In this document: positions 11,956-20,520 of the stretch, one piece after another
Position numbering within the stretch: position 1 is the first letter of the stretch
Layout of the letters: the number at the start of each line of letters is the position of its first letter
Notes under the pieces: generated by a model
The model's database searches: none
What the model saw: the letters and a program-made list of their open reading frames with translations, nothing else
What the model was told of the DNA's origin: nothing
Translations under genes and position numbers: made by a program
Source: Falsiroseomonas sp046052145
Lineage (GTDB): Bacteria; Pseudomonadota; Alphaproteobacteria; Acetobacterales; Acetobacteraceae
Reading direction: 5' to 3'
DNA length: 64,000 bases
NCBI GenBank assembly: GCA_046052145.1
Contig: JBJOMW010000001.1
Coordinates: forward strand, 372,001 to 436,000

Positions 11956-12683
11956 CGCCGGGCCTCAGGCGCGCTGGTGCGGCGCCGCTCCCACAGGAAG
12001 GCGGCCGTGCCGCCTATCAGCCCCGCCGCCAGCAGCCCCCAGGCCGTACCGAGCCACAGCGCGGCCGGCGCCGCCGCCGCGCCGCCGATCACCGCCCAGC
12101 GCACGCCGGGCCGGCCGAGATCGCCTGCCAGCAGCAGTGCGAAATAGAAGGGGTTGGTGAAGACCAGCGCCGCCCGCAGCGCCGGCGGCAGGGCCGGCGC
12201 CACCAGATGCCCTGCCGAGGTGATCAGCAGCCCCGCGGTCCAGGTGGTCAGCGCGAAGCCCAGGAACCAGTTGAGCCGCTCGGATTCGGGCAGGCCGGGC
12301 AGGCGGCGCATGCTCAGCGCCCAGGGGGTGATGGCGATGAAGGGCAGCGCCAGCATCCGCCGCCAGGCCGGCTGGCGCGGCCCAAGCAGGGGTGAGAGCG
12401 AGACCGCCATGGGCAGGAAGCGCGCATTGGCTGCCGTGGCCGCCACCACCGCCGGCACAACCGCCGCGCCCGGTGCGGCCACCAGGCCGAGCAACACGAT
12501 CTGCCCCGCCATGCCATAGATCACCGCCGAGCAGAGCAGCGCCCAGCCGAGCGGCAGCCCGGCTTCCGCGACCGCGGCGCCGAAGGCGATGAAGGTCGCG
12601 GCCATGGCGACGACCGGCGCGCCGAATGCCTCGGACGCGCCGTCACGGAACGCAGGGGTGAAGAAGCTGGGGCGGGTCGTCAC
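11952..12683 (-). CDS. azlC: AzlC family branched-chain amino acid exporter subunit
   Basis: Membrane subunit of an AzlCD-type exporter, 243 residues with about seven hydrophobic segments. Family marks are FRDGASEAFGAPVVAM near the N-terminus, YGMAGQIVLLGLVAAPG and ANARFLPMAVSLSPLL. I prefer the GTG at 12683 (VTTRPSFFTPAFRDGA), because the upstream in-frame codons are Gly/Pro-rich and unlike the family. No dedicated Lrp-type regulator is adjacent; the only Lrp gene in the window is at 45.7 kb. Confidence 0.87.
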   Translation of the reverse strand: MTTRPSFFTPAFRDGASEAFGAPVVAMAATFIAFGAAVAEAGLPLGWALLCSAVIYGMAGQIVLLGLVAAPGAAVVPAVVAATAANARFLPMAVSLSPLLGPRQPAWRRMLALPFIAITPWALSMRRLPGLPESERLNWFLGFALTTWTAGLLITSAGHLVAPALPPALRAALVFTNPFYFALLLAGDLGRPGVRWAVIGGAAAAPAALWLGTAWGLLAAGLIGGTAAFLWERRRTSAPEARR

Positions 12684-12818
12684 CCGCCGATGCTGCCCGC
12701 TGGCAGGCCCGCCGTCAGCCCCACCGGGCGCAGCGCCGATCCGTGGTCCAGGCACCTAAGGCGTCGCGCCGACGGCGTGCCGGTGGCACGACGTGACGCG
12801 ACGTCCTGGGGAATGCCG

Positions 12819-13142
12819 TCAGGTTTCTTCCTCGCGGTCGGTCTCGACCTCGATCTCGTCGCCGAGGGTCTCGTCCGCGTCCTCGAGCTCGTCCGCGTCC
12901 TCGATCGCCTCATCGGCCTCGTCGCCCTCGGCCTCCGGCAGATCCTCGCCCTCGGCTTCCGGCACGACGGCGCGCTTCTTCAGGCGGTCATCCACCGGCG
13001 CAGGGGCGCGCTTCAGCTTCGGCTGCTCGGCCGGCTGTTCGGTGCCGCACTTCGGGCAGACCGCAGGCGCACGGGCAAGATCGTAGAACCGCGTCCCGCA
13101 GGAGACGCAGATGCGCTTCAGTCCGAGTTCAGGCTTGGCCAT
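12819..13142 (-). CDS. FYDLN-acid (TIGR02300-type) zinc-ribbon protein
   Basis: Small alphaproteobacterial protein of 107 residues. The N-terminal zinc ribbon is MAKPELGLKRICVSCGTRF-YDLARAPAVCPKCG, with two CxxC pairs, followed by a linker and a very acidic tail (Glu/Asp-rich from about residue 63). The family has no established function; the acidic tail suggests binding to a basic partner. It lies divergent to aroA with 52 bases between the starts, an arrangement conserved across alphaproteobacteria. The 135 bases between it and azlC hold no gene that I can support. Confidence 0.9.
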   Translation of the reverse strand: MAKPELGLKRICVSCGTRFYDLARAPAVCPKCGTEQPAEQPKLKRAPAPVDDRLKKRAVVPEAEGEDLPEAEGDEADEAIEDADELEDADETLGDEIEVETDREEET

Positions 13143-13194
13143 CCGGGTACCGCCAGTCAGGAAGGGTCCGCGCGATTGCCACTTCGCGCCCTGC

Positions 13195-14562
13195 ATGTCA
13201 AACGCGCCGCCCATGCACGACCCTATCAGCGCCCGTCCCCTGACCGCCCGCGCCCCCGCCCGACCCCTGGCTGGGGAGGCCAAGGTGCCGGGGGACAAGT
13301 CCATTTCCCACCGGGCGCTGATGTTCGGCGCGCTCGCGGTCGGCACCACCGACATCACCGGCCTGCTGGAAGGCGAGGACGTGCTCCGCACCGCCGCCGC
13401 CATGCGGGCGCTGGGGGCGGAGGTCGAGAATCGCGGCGGCGGGCATTGGCGCGTCGCCGGGCGGGGCATTGGCGGGCTGGTGGAGCCTGCGGATGTGCTC
13501 GACATGGGCAATTCCGGCACGGCCGCGCGGCTGCTCTGCGGGCTGCTGGCGGGGCACCCGCTCTTCGCTGTGATGACCGGCGATGCCAGCTTGCGGAAGC
13601 GCCCGATGAAGCGGGTGACGGAGCCGCTGAGCGCCACGGGCGCGCGCTTCGCGACCCGCGAAGGCGGGCGGTTGCCGCTGGCGGTGGAGGGTGCGGCCGA
13701 TCCGCTGCCGCTCGACTACACGTTGCCGGTGGCCTCGGCCCAGGTGAAGTCGGCCTGCCTGCTGGCCGGGCTGTCGGCGCGCGGGATCACCCGCGTGGTG
13801 GAGCATGAAGCGACGCGCGACCACACGGAAAACATGCTCCGTCACTTCGGCGCGACCGTGCAGGTGGGTATCGAGGGTCATGGCCGGATCATCGAGCTGG
13901 CCGGCCAGCCGGAGCTGGTCGCCGCCCCCGTCGTGGTGCCGGGCGACCCCTCCTCTGCTGCCTTCCCGGCCGTCGCAGCGCTGCTCGTGCCGGGCTCGGA
14001 GGTGATGCTCTACGGCGTCGGCATGAACCCGCTGCGGGCCGGGCTCTTCGCCACGCTGGCCGAGATGGGCGCCGACATCACCCGCCTGAACGAACGCCTG
14101 GAGGGCGGGGAGCCGGTGGCGGACCTTCGCGTGAAGGCCTCTGCCCTGCGCGCGGTGGATGTGCCGGCGGAGCGTGCGCCGGCGATGATCGACGAATATC
14201 CGATCCTGGCGGTCGCCGCCGCCGCCGCGCGCGGCACCACCCGCATGCGCGGCCTAAAGGAGCTGCGGGTGAAGGAAAGCGACCGGCTGGCCGCCACCGC
14301 CGCGCTGCTGGCGGCCAACGGGGTCAAGGTGTCGGTCGAGGGCGACGATATGATCGTCGAGGGTGCCGGCGGTCCGCCGGCCGGCGGCGGCGATGTGGTG
14401 ACCCATATGGACCACCGCATCGCGATGAGCGCGCTGGTTCTCGGGCTGGCGGCGCGCGCGCCGGTGCGGGTGGACGACGCGGCCTTCATCGAGACCTCGT
14501 TCCCGGGCTTCGCCGCCCTGATGAACCGGCTGGCGGGCGAAGAGGCGCTGTCCGCGGCATGA
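13195..14562 (+). CDS. aroA: 3-phosphoshikimate 1-carboxyvinyltransferase (EPSP synthase)
   Basis: Sixth step of the shikimate pathway: joins PEP to shikimate-3-phosphate. Signature motifs are KVPGDKSISHRALMFGAL, LDMGNSGTAARLLCG, LRKRPMKRVTEPL and the C-terminal ELRVKESDRLAATA. About 455 residues from the ATG at 13195; the ATG at 13213 is equally possible (449 residues), and neither has a strong ribosome-binding site. The stop overlaps the cmk start by 4 bases (ATGA), and rpsA follows, so this is the conserved aroA-cmk-rpsA block. Confidence 0.97.
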   Translation: MSNAPPMHDPISARPLTARAPARPLAGEAKVPGDKSISHRALMFGALAVGTTDITGLLEGEDVLRTAAAMRALGAEVENRGGGHWRVAGRGIGGLVEPADVLDMGNSGTAARLLCGLLAGHPLFAVMTGDASLRKRPMKRVTEPLSATGARFATREGGRLPLAVEGAADPLPLDYTLPVASAQVKSACLLAGLSARGITRVVEHEATRDHTENMLRHFGATVQVGIEGHGRIIELAGQPELVAAPVVVPGDPSSAAFPAVAALLVPGSEVMLYGVGMNPLRAGLFATLAEMGADITRLNERLEGGEPVADLRVKASALRAVDVPAERAPAMIDEYPILAVAAAAARGTTRMRGLKELRVKESDRLAATAALLAANGVKVSVEGDDMIVEGAGGPPAGGGDVVTHMDHRIAMSALVLGLAARAPVRVDDAAFIETSFPGFAALMNRLAGEEALSAA

Positions 14563-15191
14563 GCCCACCCCGCGTCGTCGCGGTGGATGGTCCCGCCGCG
14601 GCTGGTAAAGGCACGCTGGCGCGGCGGCTCGCGGCTGAGCTTGGCCTGCCCTACCTGGATACCGGCCTGCTTTACCGTGCTGTCGGCCGCCGCGTGCTGG
14701 ATGCGGGCGGCGACCCGCGCGATGCCGTCGTGGCGGAAGGCGCGGCGCGGGCGCTCGCCGCCGCCGACCTCGCGCGCCCCGACCTTCGCGGGCCGGAGGC
14801 CGATATGGCGGCCTCGGCGGTCGCAACTCTGCCCGCGGTACGCGCCGCGCTGCTGGACTGGCAGCGTGACTTCGGGCGCACCCATGGTGCCGTGATGGAT
14901 GGGCGCGATATCGGCACGGTGATCTTCCCGGACGCGCCCGCGAAGCTGTTCGTGACCGCGAGCCCCGAGGCCCGCGCCCGCCGCCGCCATGCCGAACTCG
15001 CCGCCCGCGGCGTCATCCGCGACCTCGCCGATGTGGAGGCCGAGATGCGCGCCCGCGACGCCCAGGACGCCGCCCGCGCGACCGCGCCCATGAAGCCGGC
15101 GGCGGATGCGGTGGTGCTGGACACGACCGAACTCGGCATCGAGGAGGCGTTCCAGGCTGCGCGCGCCCTCGTCCGGGCGCGGCTGGGATAG
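14559..15191 (+). CDS. cmk: cytidylate kinase
   Basis: Phosphorylates CMP and dCMP to the diphosphates for nucleotide recycling. The P-loop GPAAAGKGTLARRLA is at residues 11-25, PYLDTGLLYRAVG is the CMP-binding segment, and VMDGRDIGTVIFPDA and the R-rich lid RARRRHAEL are intact. At 210 residues it has normal length. Start and aroA stop overlap by 4 bases. It is separated from rpsA by an antisense NTF2-like gene and a long leader. Confidence 0.96.
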   Translation: MSPPRVVAVDGPAAAGKGTLARRLAAELGLPYLDTGLLYRAVGRRVLDAGGDPRDAVVAEGAARALAAADLARPDLRGPEADMAASAVATLPAVRAALLDWQRDFGRTHGAVMDGRDIGTVIFPDAPAKLFVTASPEARARRRHAELAARGVIRDLADVEAEMRARDAQDAARATAPMKPAADAVVLDTTELGIEEAFQAARALVRARLG

Positions 15192-15194
15192 AGC

Positions 15195-15587
15195 TTACGG
15201 CACCGTCGCCAGCAGGATTGCGGCCACGGTCCACCGGCCCGCCTCCCGGGCGAAAACGCCGCTCCACTGGACCAGTCTCGGCGTCGCGGGCTGTCCATGC
15301 GGGGCGAAGACGGCCATCACCGGCACGTGCAGCAGCGCCGCATCCGGCGCGACCTCGACCACGCGCAGCGCGTCGAAATCGGGGGCGAGGTGCCACTGGC
15401 TCTGCCAATTGGTGCGGAAGCGCGCCAGCGCGGCGTCCCGCCCCCAGACCGTCTCGCCCGAGGTCGTGACCCAGACGAAGTCCGGCCCCGCCCGCAGCAG
15501 CGGCGTCAGCGCTGTCGCGTCACGGGCATTCTGCGCGGCGACGAACTGCCGGAAGGTCGCCGTCACCTCGTCCTGAACCGTGGCCAT
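15195..15587 (-). CDS. NTF2/SgcJ-EcaC-like protein
   Basis: Small alpha+beta-barrel fold protein of about 130 residues, similar to the SgcJ/EcaC group of the NTF2 superfamily: VTATFRQFVAAQNARDATALT, PDFVWVTTSGETVWGRDAALARF and a C-terminal WSGVFAREAGRWTVA. The superfamily includes enzymes and binding proteins, so function is open. I prefer the ATG at 15587, with GGAA 6 bases upstream; a TTG at 15650 preceded by GGAAAGG would add 21 residues. It is encoded antisense between cmk and rpsA, only 3 bases from the cmk stop. Confidence 0.75.
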   Translation of the reverse strand: MATVQDEVTATFRQFVAAQNARDATALTPLLRAGPDFVWVTTSGETVWGRDAALARFRTNWQSQWHLAPDFDALRVVEVAPDAALLHVPVMAVFAPHGQPATPRLVQWSGVFAREAGRWTVAAILLATVP

Positions 15588-15650
15588 CGCGTGTTCCGTT
15601 TCGATGAGGATCCGGGGATAGTCGGTCGGGCCGATCGCGTCCAACACCAA

Positions 15651-15916
15651 GGCCTTTCCAGCGCCTTCCGGGCGTTTTTGGCCCGATTCCCCTTGACTCT
15701 GTTAAGCTTCGCGGCGTAACGCCCCTCGCGAACCGCAAGCCTTCGGGCGCTGCGGTGTCTCGCATATGCGGGGCCGGGATCGGCGGACCGTCACACCGCC
15801 CAGACCCACAGGGCCGCAAGGATCACGGATCCCCGGCCAGGTCGTGTCCGCGGCATCGCCCGCGGAGGCGCAGTCCCTTGGCCCCCTCGGGGCCACCTTC
15901 AGGAACACCATACCGC
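15651..15916 (+). promoter_or_regulatory. rpsA upstream/leader region
   Basis: This stretch has no gene. TTGACT at 15693-15698 is the best -35-like box, but the -10 partner 17-18 bases on (GTAACG/TAACGC) is weak. The rest is a GC-rich leader of about 190 bases that contains TCCGCGG/CCGCGGA and GGCCCC/GGGGCC inverted repeats just before the start codon. Its length suggests post-transcriptional control, such as S1 autoregulation. That is inference. Confidence 0.35.
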
Positions 15917-17623
15917 ATGGCTAACGCCACCACCCTCGCCAACCCGGCCGAGGATTTCGCCGCCCTTCTCGATGCGACGCTGGGCGACAACACCGGCTTC
16001 GCCGGCTCCGTCATCACCGGCAAGGTGATCCGCGTGGATGACGATTTCGCGGTCGTCGATGTCGGCCTCAAGAGCGAGGGCCGCGTCCCGCTCAAGGAAT
16101 TCGCGCCGCAGGGCCAGAAGCCGGACGTCAAGGCCGGCGACGTGATCGAGCTCTTCGTCGAGCGCTATGAGGACCGCGACGGCTCCATCGTGCTGAGCCG
16201 CGAGAAGGCCCGCCGCGAGGAAGCCTGGACCAACCTCGAGAAGTCCTTCACCGCGCAGCAGCGCGTGAATGGCGTGATCTTCGGCCGCGTGAAGGGTGGC
16301 TTCACCGTGGACCTCGGCGGCGCGGTCGCGTTCCTGCCGGGCAGCCAGGTGGATATCCGCCCCGTCCGCGACGTGACGCCGCTGATGGGCAGCCCGCAGC
16401 CCTTCCAGATCCTCAAGATGGACCGCGCCCGCGGCAACATCGTCGTCTCCCGCCGCTCGGTTCTGGAAGAGACGCGCGCCGAGCAGCGCGCCGAGCTGGT
16501 CCAGGGCCTGAAGGAAGGCATGGTGCTCGACGGCGTGGTGAAGAACATCACCGATTACGGCGCCTTCGTGGACCTCGGCGGCGTGGACGGCCTGCTGCAT
16601 GTCACCGACATCGCCTGGCGCCGCATCAACCACCCGTCTGAGGCGCTGACGATCGGCCAGCAGGTGAAGGTGCAGGTCATCCGCTTCAACTCGGAGACGC
16701 AGCGCATCAGCCTCGGCATGAAGCAGCTGATGTCCGACCCGTGGGAGAATGTGGCGACCAAGTTCCCGGTCGGCGGCAAGTTCTCCGGTCGCGTCACCAA
16801 CATCACCGACTACGGCGCCTTCGTGGAGCTGGAGCCGGGGGTCGAGGGCCTGGTGCACGTCTCCGAGATGTCCTGGACGAAGAAGAACGTCCATCCGGGC
16901 AAGATCGTGGCGACCAGCCAGGAAGTGGACGTCGTCATCCTGGATGTGGACGGTCCGAAGCGCCGCATCTCGCTCGGCCTCAAGCAGGCCAGCGGCAACC
17001 CGTGGGATGTCTTCGCGGAAGCGAACCAGCCCGGCGCCGTCATCGAGGGCGAGATCCGCAACATCACCGAGTTCGGCCTGTTCATCGGCCTCGGCCCGGA
17101 TCTCGACGGCATGGTGCACATGTCCGACCTCAGCTGGGACGAGTCCGGCGAGGCGGCGATGGCGCGCTACAAGAAGGGCGACACCGTCAAGGCGAAGGTG
17201 CTCGACGTCGACATCGAGAAGGAGCGCATCTCGCTCGGCATCAAGCAGCTCGAGGCCGATCCGGCCGCCGAGGTGCTGGACCGCGTCCGCAAGGGCGAGG
17301 TCGTGACCTGCGTGGTGACGAAGGTCGAGGCCAACGGCATCGAGGTGAAGGTGGACGAGGTCCTGACCGGCTTCATCCGCCGCGCCGAGCTCGCCCGCGA
17401 CCGTGCTGACCAGCGCCCCGAGAAGTTCGCCATCGGCGAGAAGGTGGACGCGAAGGTCACCGCCGTGGACCGCGCCGGGCGTCGCCTGGCGCTGACCATC
17501 AAGGGCAAGGAAGTCGAGGAAGAGCGCCAGGCGATGCAGGAGTACGGCTCGTCCGACTCCGGCGCCTCGCTCGGCGACATCCTGGGTGCGGCCATGCGCC
17601 GCCGCCAGGCGACCGAGGAATAA
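15917..17623 (+). CDS. rpsA: 30S ribosomal protein S1
   Basis: Large ribosomal protein that brings mRNA to the 30S subunit. It is 568 residues and made of repeated S1 (OB-fold) RNA-binding domains. Typical cores are visible, such as ITDYGAFVDLGGVDGLLHVTD, ITDYGAFVELEPGVEGLVHVS and ITEFGLFIGLGPDLDGMVHMS, each followed by an ISLG(M/L/I)KQ box. The start is ATG at 15917 after ATACCGC; an AGGA lies about 13 bases upstream, so initiation may depend on leader structure. The C-terminal GASLGDILGAAMRRRQATEE tail is usual in alphaproteobacteria. Confidence 0.98.
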   Translation: MANATTLANPAEDFAALLDATLGDNTGFAGSVITGKVIRVDDDFAVVDVGLKSEGRVPLKEFAPQGQKPDVKAGDVIELFVERYEDRDGSIVLSREKARREEAWTNLEKSFTAQQRVNGVIFGRVKGGFTVDLGGAVAFLPGSQVDIRPVRDVTPLMGSPQPFQILKMDRARGNIVVSRRSVLEETRAEQRAELVQGLKEGMVLDGVVKNITDYGAFVDLGGVDGLLHVTDIAWRRINHPSEALTIGQQVKVQVIRFNSETQRISLGMKQLMSDPWENVATKFPVGGKFSGRVTNITDYGAFVELEPGVEGLVHVSEMSWTKKNVHPGKIVATSQEVDVVILDVDGPKRRISLGLKQASGNPWDVFAEANQPGAVIEGEIRNITEFGLFIGLGPDLDGMVHMSDLSWDESGEAAMARYKKGDTVKAKVLDVDIEKERISLGIKQLEADPAAEVLDRVRKGEVVTCVVTKVEANGIEVKVDEVLTGFIRRAELARDRADQRPEKFAIGEKVDAKVTAVDRAGRRLALTIKGKEVEEERQAMQEYGSSDSGASLGDILGAAMRRRQATEE

Positions 17624-17631
17624 TCCCTCGG

Positions 17632-18201
17632 ATGGTTCCGCTCGATCCGGCGGAGATCGCCTGGATCGAGCGGGAGCATTGCCTGCATCATGGCTTTGAG
17701 GCGGCCGATCTCGCCTTCGTCTTCGGCAACCGCGTGGCGGCCGAGGCGATGGCGGGGGCGGCCGCTTCCTTTTTCAGCCGTGGCCTGGTGCCGCGCATCC
17801 TGGTCAGCGGCGGCGCCACGCCCGGCGGGCCCGGAACCGAGGCTGACATCATCGCCGCGCATCTGCGCGATCTCGGCGTGCCGGATGGCGCGCTGCTGCT
17901 GGAGCGGCGCGCGACCAATACCGGCGAGAATGCGCGATTCTCCCTGCCCATCCTGCGCGATGCCGGGCTGCTCGGCGTGCGGCGCGTCGTCTGCATCGGC
18001 CTGTTCTGCACCGGGCGCCGCTACGCCATGACGCTGCACCACCACTGGCCCGCGCCCGAAAAGCGCTGCTTCGCGGTGGAATACGGCCCCGTGCGCCGCG
18101 GCGCCTGGCATCTGCACGAGGCCGCGCGCGCGCGGGTGCTGGGCGAGGTGGCGAAGGTGCCGCGCTATAGCGAGATGGGCTTCATCGCCGATTGGCCGTG
18201 A
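17632..18201 (+). CDS. YdcF family protein
   Basis: ElyC/SanA/YdcF (DUF218) superfamily protein of 189 residues. Recognisable parts are LAFVFGNRVAAEAMAGAAA (the nucleotide/ligand-binding start of the fold), PRILVSGGATPGGPGTEADIIA, LLERRATNTGENARFSLPIL and the basic TGRRYAMTLHHHW. There is no membrane segment, so it is a cytosolic member like E. coli YdcF, which binds SAM; function is otherwise unknown. It lies 8 bases after rpsA and may be read through from it. It converges on cobB. Confidence 0.87.
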   Translation: MVPLDPAEIAWIEREHCLHHGFEAADLAFVFGNRVAAEAMAGAAASFFSRGLVPRILVSGGATPGGPGTEADIIAAHLRDLGVPDGALLLERRATNTGENARFSLPILRDAGLLGVRRVVCIGLFCTGRRYAMTLHHHWPAPEKRCFAVEYGPVRRGAWHLHEAARARVLGEVAKVPRYSEMGFIADWP

Positions 18202-18238
18202 CGCCGGGGCCAAGCCCGGGCAGCGGCGCTCCTGCCTG

Positions 18239-18946
18239 TCACACGCTGCCGAGCAGGTCGCGCACGAAGCGCGGCACCACCTCGGTTGCCGGGCCGTGAT
18301 GCGCTTCGGCGAACAGCTCCGTCCCGGCGCTCGGTTCCAGGTTCAGCTCCACCGTGCGGGCGCGGCCCGCGACCTCGGCGACGAAGCCGGCAGCGGGATA
18401 GACCTGACCGCTGGTGCCGATCGAGACGAAGATGTCGCAGGCCGCGAGCGCCGCGCCGATGCGGCGCATCTGCAGCGGCATTTCGCCGAACCAGACGACA
18501 TGCGGCCGCATGCCGCCCGCTGCGCCGCAGGCGGGACAGGCGGTGGCGGTCGAAAGATCCTCCGCCCACTCCTGCACCGCCTGGCAGCGCAGGCAGCGCG
18601 CCTTCAGCAACTCGCCATGCATCGGCACGAGCTTGCGCGAGCCAGCGCGCGCATGCAGGTCGTCCACATTCTGCGTGACCAGCAGCACCTCACCCGGCCA
18701 GCGCGCCTCCAGCTCCGCCAGCGCCCGATGCGCGGCGTTGGGCTGGATGGCGGGATCGCGGAGCTGCGCGCGGCGGGCGTTGTAGAAGGCGTGCACCCGC
18801 GCCGGGTCGCGCTCGAAGGCCTCGGGCGTCGCCACATCCTCAAGGCGCAGCTTCGCCCAGACGCCATCCGCGTCGCGGAAGGTGGCGAGCCCGCTCTCGC
18901 GGCTGATGCCGGCGCCGGTGAGAATGACGATGGAGCGTGCGGCCAT
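18239..18946 (-). CDS. cobB: NAD-dependent protein deacylase (sirtuin, CobB type)
   Basis: Removes acyl groups from lysines at the cost of NAD. Sirtuin motifs are LTGAGISRESGLATFRD, TQNVDDLHARAGS, the catalytic His in PMHGEL, the zinc ribbon C-LRC...C-PAC and VVWFGEMP, then GTSGQVYPAAG. FYNARRAQL carries the Tyr/Arg pair of class III sirtuins, which favour succinyl or malonyl lysine. It is 235 residues. TAGAAT ends 6 bases before the ATG, so the transcript may be leaderless, though the -35 box is weak. Confidence 0.93.
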   Translation of the reverse strand: MAARSIVILTGAGISRESGLATFRDADGVWAKLRLEDVATPEAFERDPARVHAFYNARRAQLRDPAIQPNAAHRALAELEARWPGEVLLVTQNVDDLHARAGSRKLVPMHGELLKARCLRCQAVQEWAEDLSTATACPACGAAGGMRPHVVWFGEMPLQMRRIGAALAACDIFVSIGTSGQVYPAAGFVAEVAGRARTVELNLEPSAGTELFAEAHHGPATEVVPRFVRDLLGSV

Positions 18947-18979
18947 GCCGGTATTCTACACCGCCTGGCCGCGCCGCAC

Positions 18980-19309
18980 CTATCGCCGAGGGCGCAGTAG
19001 GCTTGTCAGCGCGACGGCCGCCAGCACCGCGATGCCGATCGCGGCCAGCGGATGGGCGCGCGCCGCCGTGCCCAGACGCTGCGCGGCGTCGCGTGCGGCG
19101 TCGCGTGCGGCCCAGGCGTCCTCGCGCAGCTCCTGCGCAGCGGGGCGCAGGCTGCGCCCGGCCAGTGTCTCGACCTCGGACCACAGCCGCGCGAGCTCGG
19201 CCCGCACGGCGTCGGCCTGCGTGTGGGGCTCGCGGCGATCTGGGCCGATGGTCGCCGCGCGCAACTCCTGCGCGATGCGGCGCAGCCCGGTTGTCGCTTC
19301 ATGGGTCAT
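18980..19309 (-). CDS. DUF883-like tail-anchored protein
   Basis: Protein of 109 residues. A long amphipathic helix rich in Ala, Arg and Glu spans about residues 8-80 (for example AQELREDAWAARDAARDAA). A single C-terminal membrane segment, LAAIGIAVLAAVALTSLL, ends in RPRR, the layout of the ElaB/YqjD/DUF883 family that tethers ribosomes to the membrane in E. coli. The family match is by architecture, not by strong sequence identity. It has a strong GGGAGGAGGG ribosome-binding site. It follows the MFS gene by 47 bases on the same strand. Confidence 0.65.
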   Translation of the reverse strand: MTHEATTGLRRIAQELRAATIGPDRREPHTQADAVRAELARLWSEVETLAGRSLRPAAQELREDAWAARDAARDAAQRLGTAARAHPLAAIGIAVLAAVALTSLLRPRR

Positions 19310-19356
19310 CGCACCCTCCTCCCGACGATTGCGGAGGGTGAACGGGCGGGAGGGCG

Positions 19357-20472
19357 TCAGGTTCGCGGCCGCGGCAGACGCGCCACCAGCGCGGAGAGCA
19401 GCAGCATCAGCCCGACCAGCAGCACCGGTACGGCGCCCGCGCCGAACAGGTCGGCCGCCAGCCCCATCGCGCCCGGCAGCACCGCCACCCCGGCCATGGC
19501 GGCGGCGACTTGCAGCCCGATCGCCGAAACCGCGAGCGGCCCGAGCCGCGCGGGCGTCAGCGCCATCATCGTCGGATAGACAGGCGACAGCGCGAGCGCC
19601 AGCAGCAGCAGGCAGGCGAGCTCCGCGACGCCCGCCGCCGCCACGATGCCGACGGGCATGGCCAGCCGCAGCAGCCGGTCCGCGCCGATGCGGTCCACGA
19701 TGAAGCCCAAGCCGATCCGCCCCGCCGTCAGCGAAGCCCAGAACAGCGTCGCGGCCAGCGCCGCCTCGGCCGGGCCGGCGCCGCGCGCGGCGAAGATCGT
19801 CGCGGCCCATTGGCCCGCCCCGGCCTCGAGCCCGGTGTAGACGAAGAAAACCGCCATCTGCAGGCGCACCACCGGCTGGCGCAGCGCGGCGATCGCGCCG
19901 TGCCCGTGCGTGGCGTCGGGCGCCGCCGCGTGCCAGCGCGCGCGCGTGACCAGGAAGGCCCCGGCCAGCGCCGCGAGCAGCGCCGCCACCGCCGCATAGG
20001 CCGCCTGCCACCCCGCGCCCGCCGCCAGAAGCCCTGCCGCGGCGCCGGGGCCGAGCGTCGCCCCGATCCCCCAGCAGGCATGCAGCCAATTCAGATGCCG
20101 CGCCGCCAGCCGATGCGCGGCCCAGTTGTTCAACGCCGCATCCACCGCCCCGCTGCCGAGCCCGGTGAGCACCGCGAGTGCGACGAAGACCGGCCAAGGC
20201 GGCGCCAGCGCCTGCCCGCCTGCGGCGAGCGCCGTCGCAGCCAGCGAGGCCGCCAGCACGCCGCCAATGCCAAGGGCTGCAATCAGCCGCCCGGCGAGCA
20301 GCCCGGCGGTCATGTAGCCGGCCGACAGCGCGGCCAGCACCAGGCCGAGCGCGGCGTTGGGCAGGCCATAGGCCGGCGCGACCTCGGGCCAGAGCGTCCC
20401 CGGCAGCGGGTCCGGCAGGCCGAGGCCGATATAGGCCAGGTAGGCAAGGAGAAGCAGGGGCACGGGCGGCAT
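19357..20472 (-). CDS. MFS transporter
   Basis: Twelve-helix MFS protein of about 371 residues with LAYLAYIGLGLPDPLPGTLW in helix 1 and HLNWLHACWGIGATLGP in helix 5, a pattern seen in FucP/YfkF-like and fosmidomycin-resistance-like transporters. The substrate is unknown. It is last but one in a minus-strand run with copper-protein genes, so a link to metal handling is possible. The ATG at 20472 sits directly against a perfect 15-base inverted repeat whose GGGGGAG could be the ribosome-binding site. A TTG at 20499, inside the repeat, would add 9 residues. Confidence 0.85.
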   Translation of the reverse strand: MPPVPLLLLAYLAYIGLGLPDPLPGTLWPEVAPAYGLPNAALGLVLAALSAGYMTAGLLAGRLIAALGIGGVLAASLAATALAAGGQALAPPWPVFVALAVLTGLGSGAVDAALNNWAAHRLAARHLNWLHACWGIGATLGPGAAAGLLAAGAGWQAAYAAVAALLAALAGAFLVTRARWHAAAPDATHGHGAIAALRQPVVRLQMAVFFVYTGLEAGAGQWAATIFAARGAGPAEAALAATLFWASLTAGRIGLGFIVDRIGADRLLRLAMPVGIVAAAGVAELACLLLLALALSPVYPTMMALTPARLGPLAVSAIGLQVAAAMAGVAVLPGAMGLAADLFGAGAVPVLLVGLMLLLSALVARLPRPRT

Positions 20473-20514
20473 CTCCCCCACCCCGGCCTGCCGAGGCAAG
20501 CCGGGGTGGGGGAG
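20473..20514. repeat. perfect 15-base inverted repeat abutting a start codon
   Basis: Arms 20473-20487 and 20500-20514 (CTCCCCCACCCCGGC and its complement) surround a 12-base loop. In the minus-strand mRNA the second arm ends immediately before the MFS start codon, so the only Shine-Dalgarno-like sequence would be locked in the stem. There is no T-tract. It may be a translational switch, an attenuator between the copper genes and the MFS gene, or a dispersed repeat. Confidence 0.8.
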
Positions 20515-20520
20515 GGAGGC

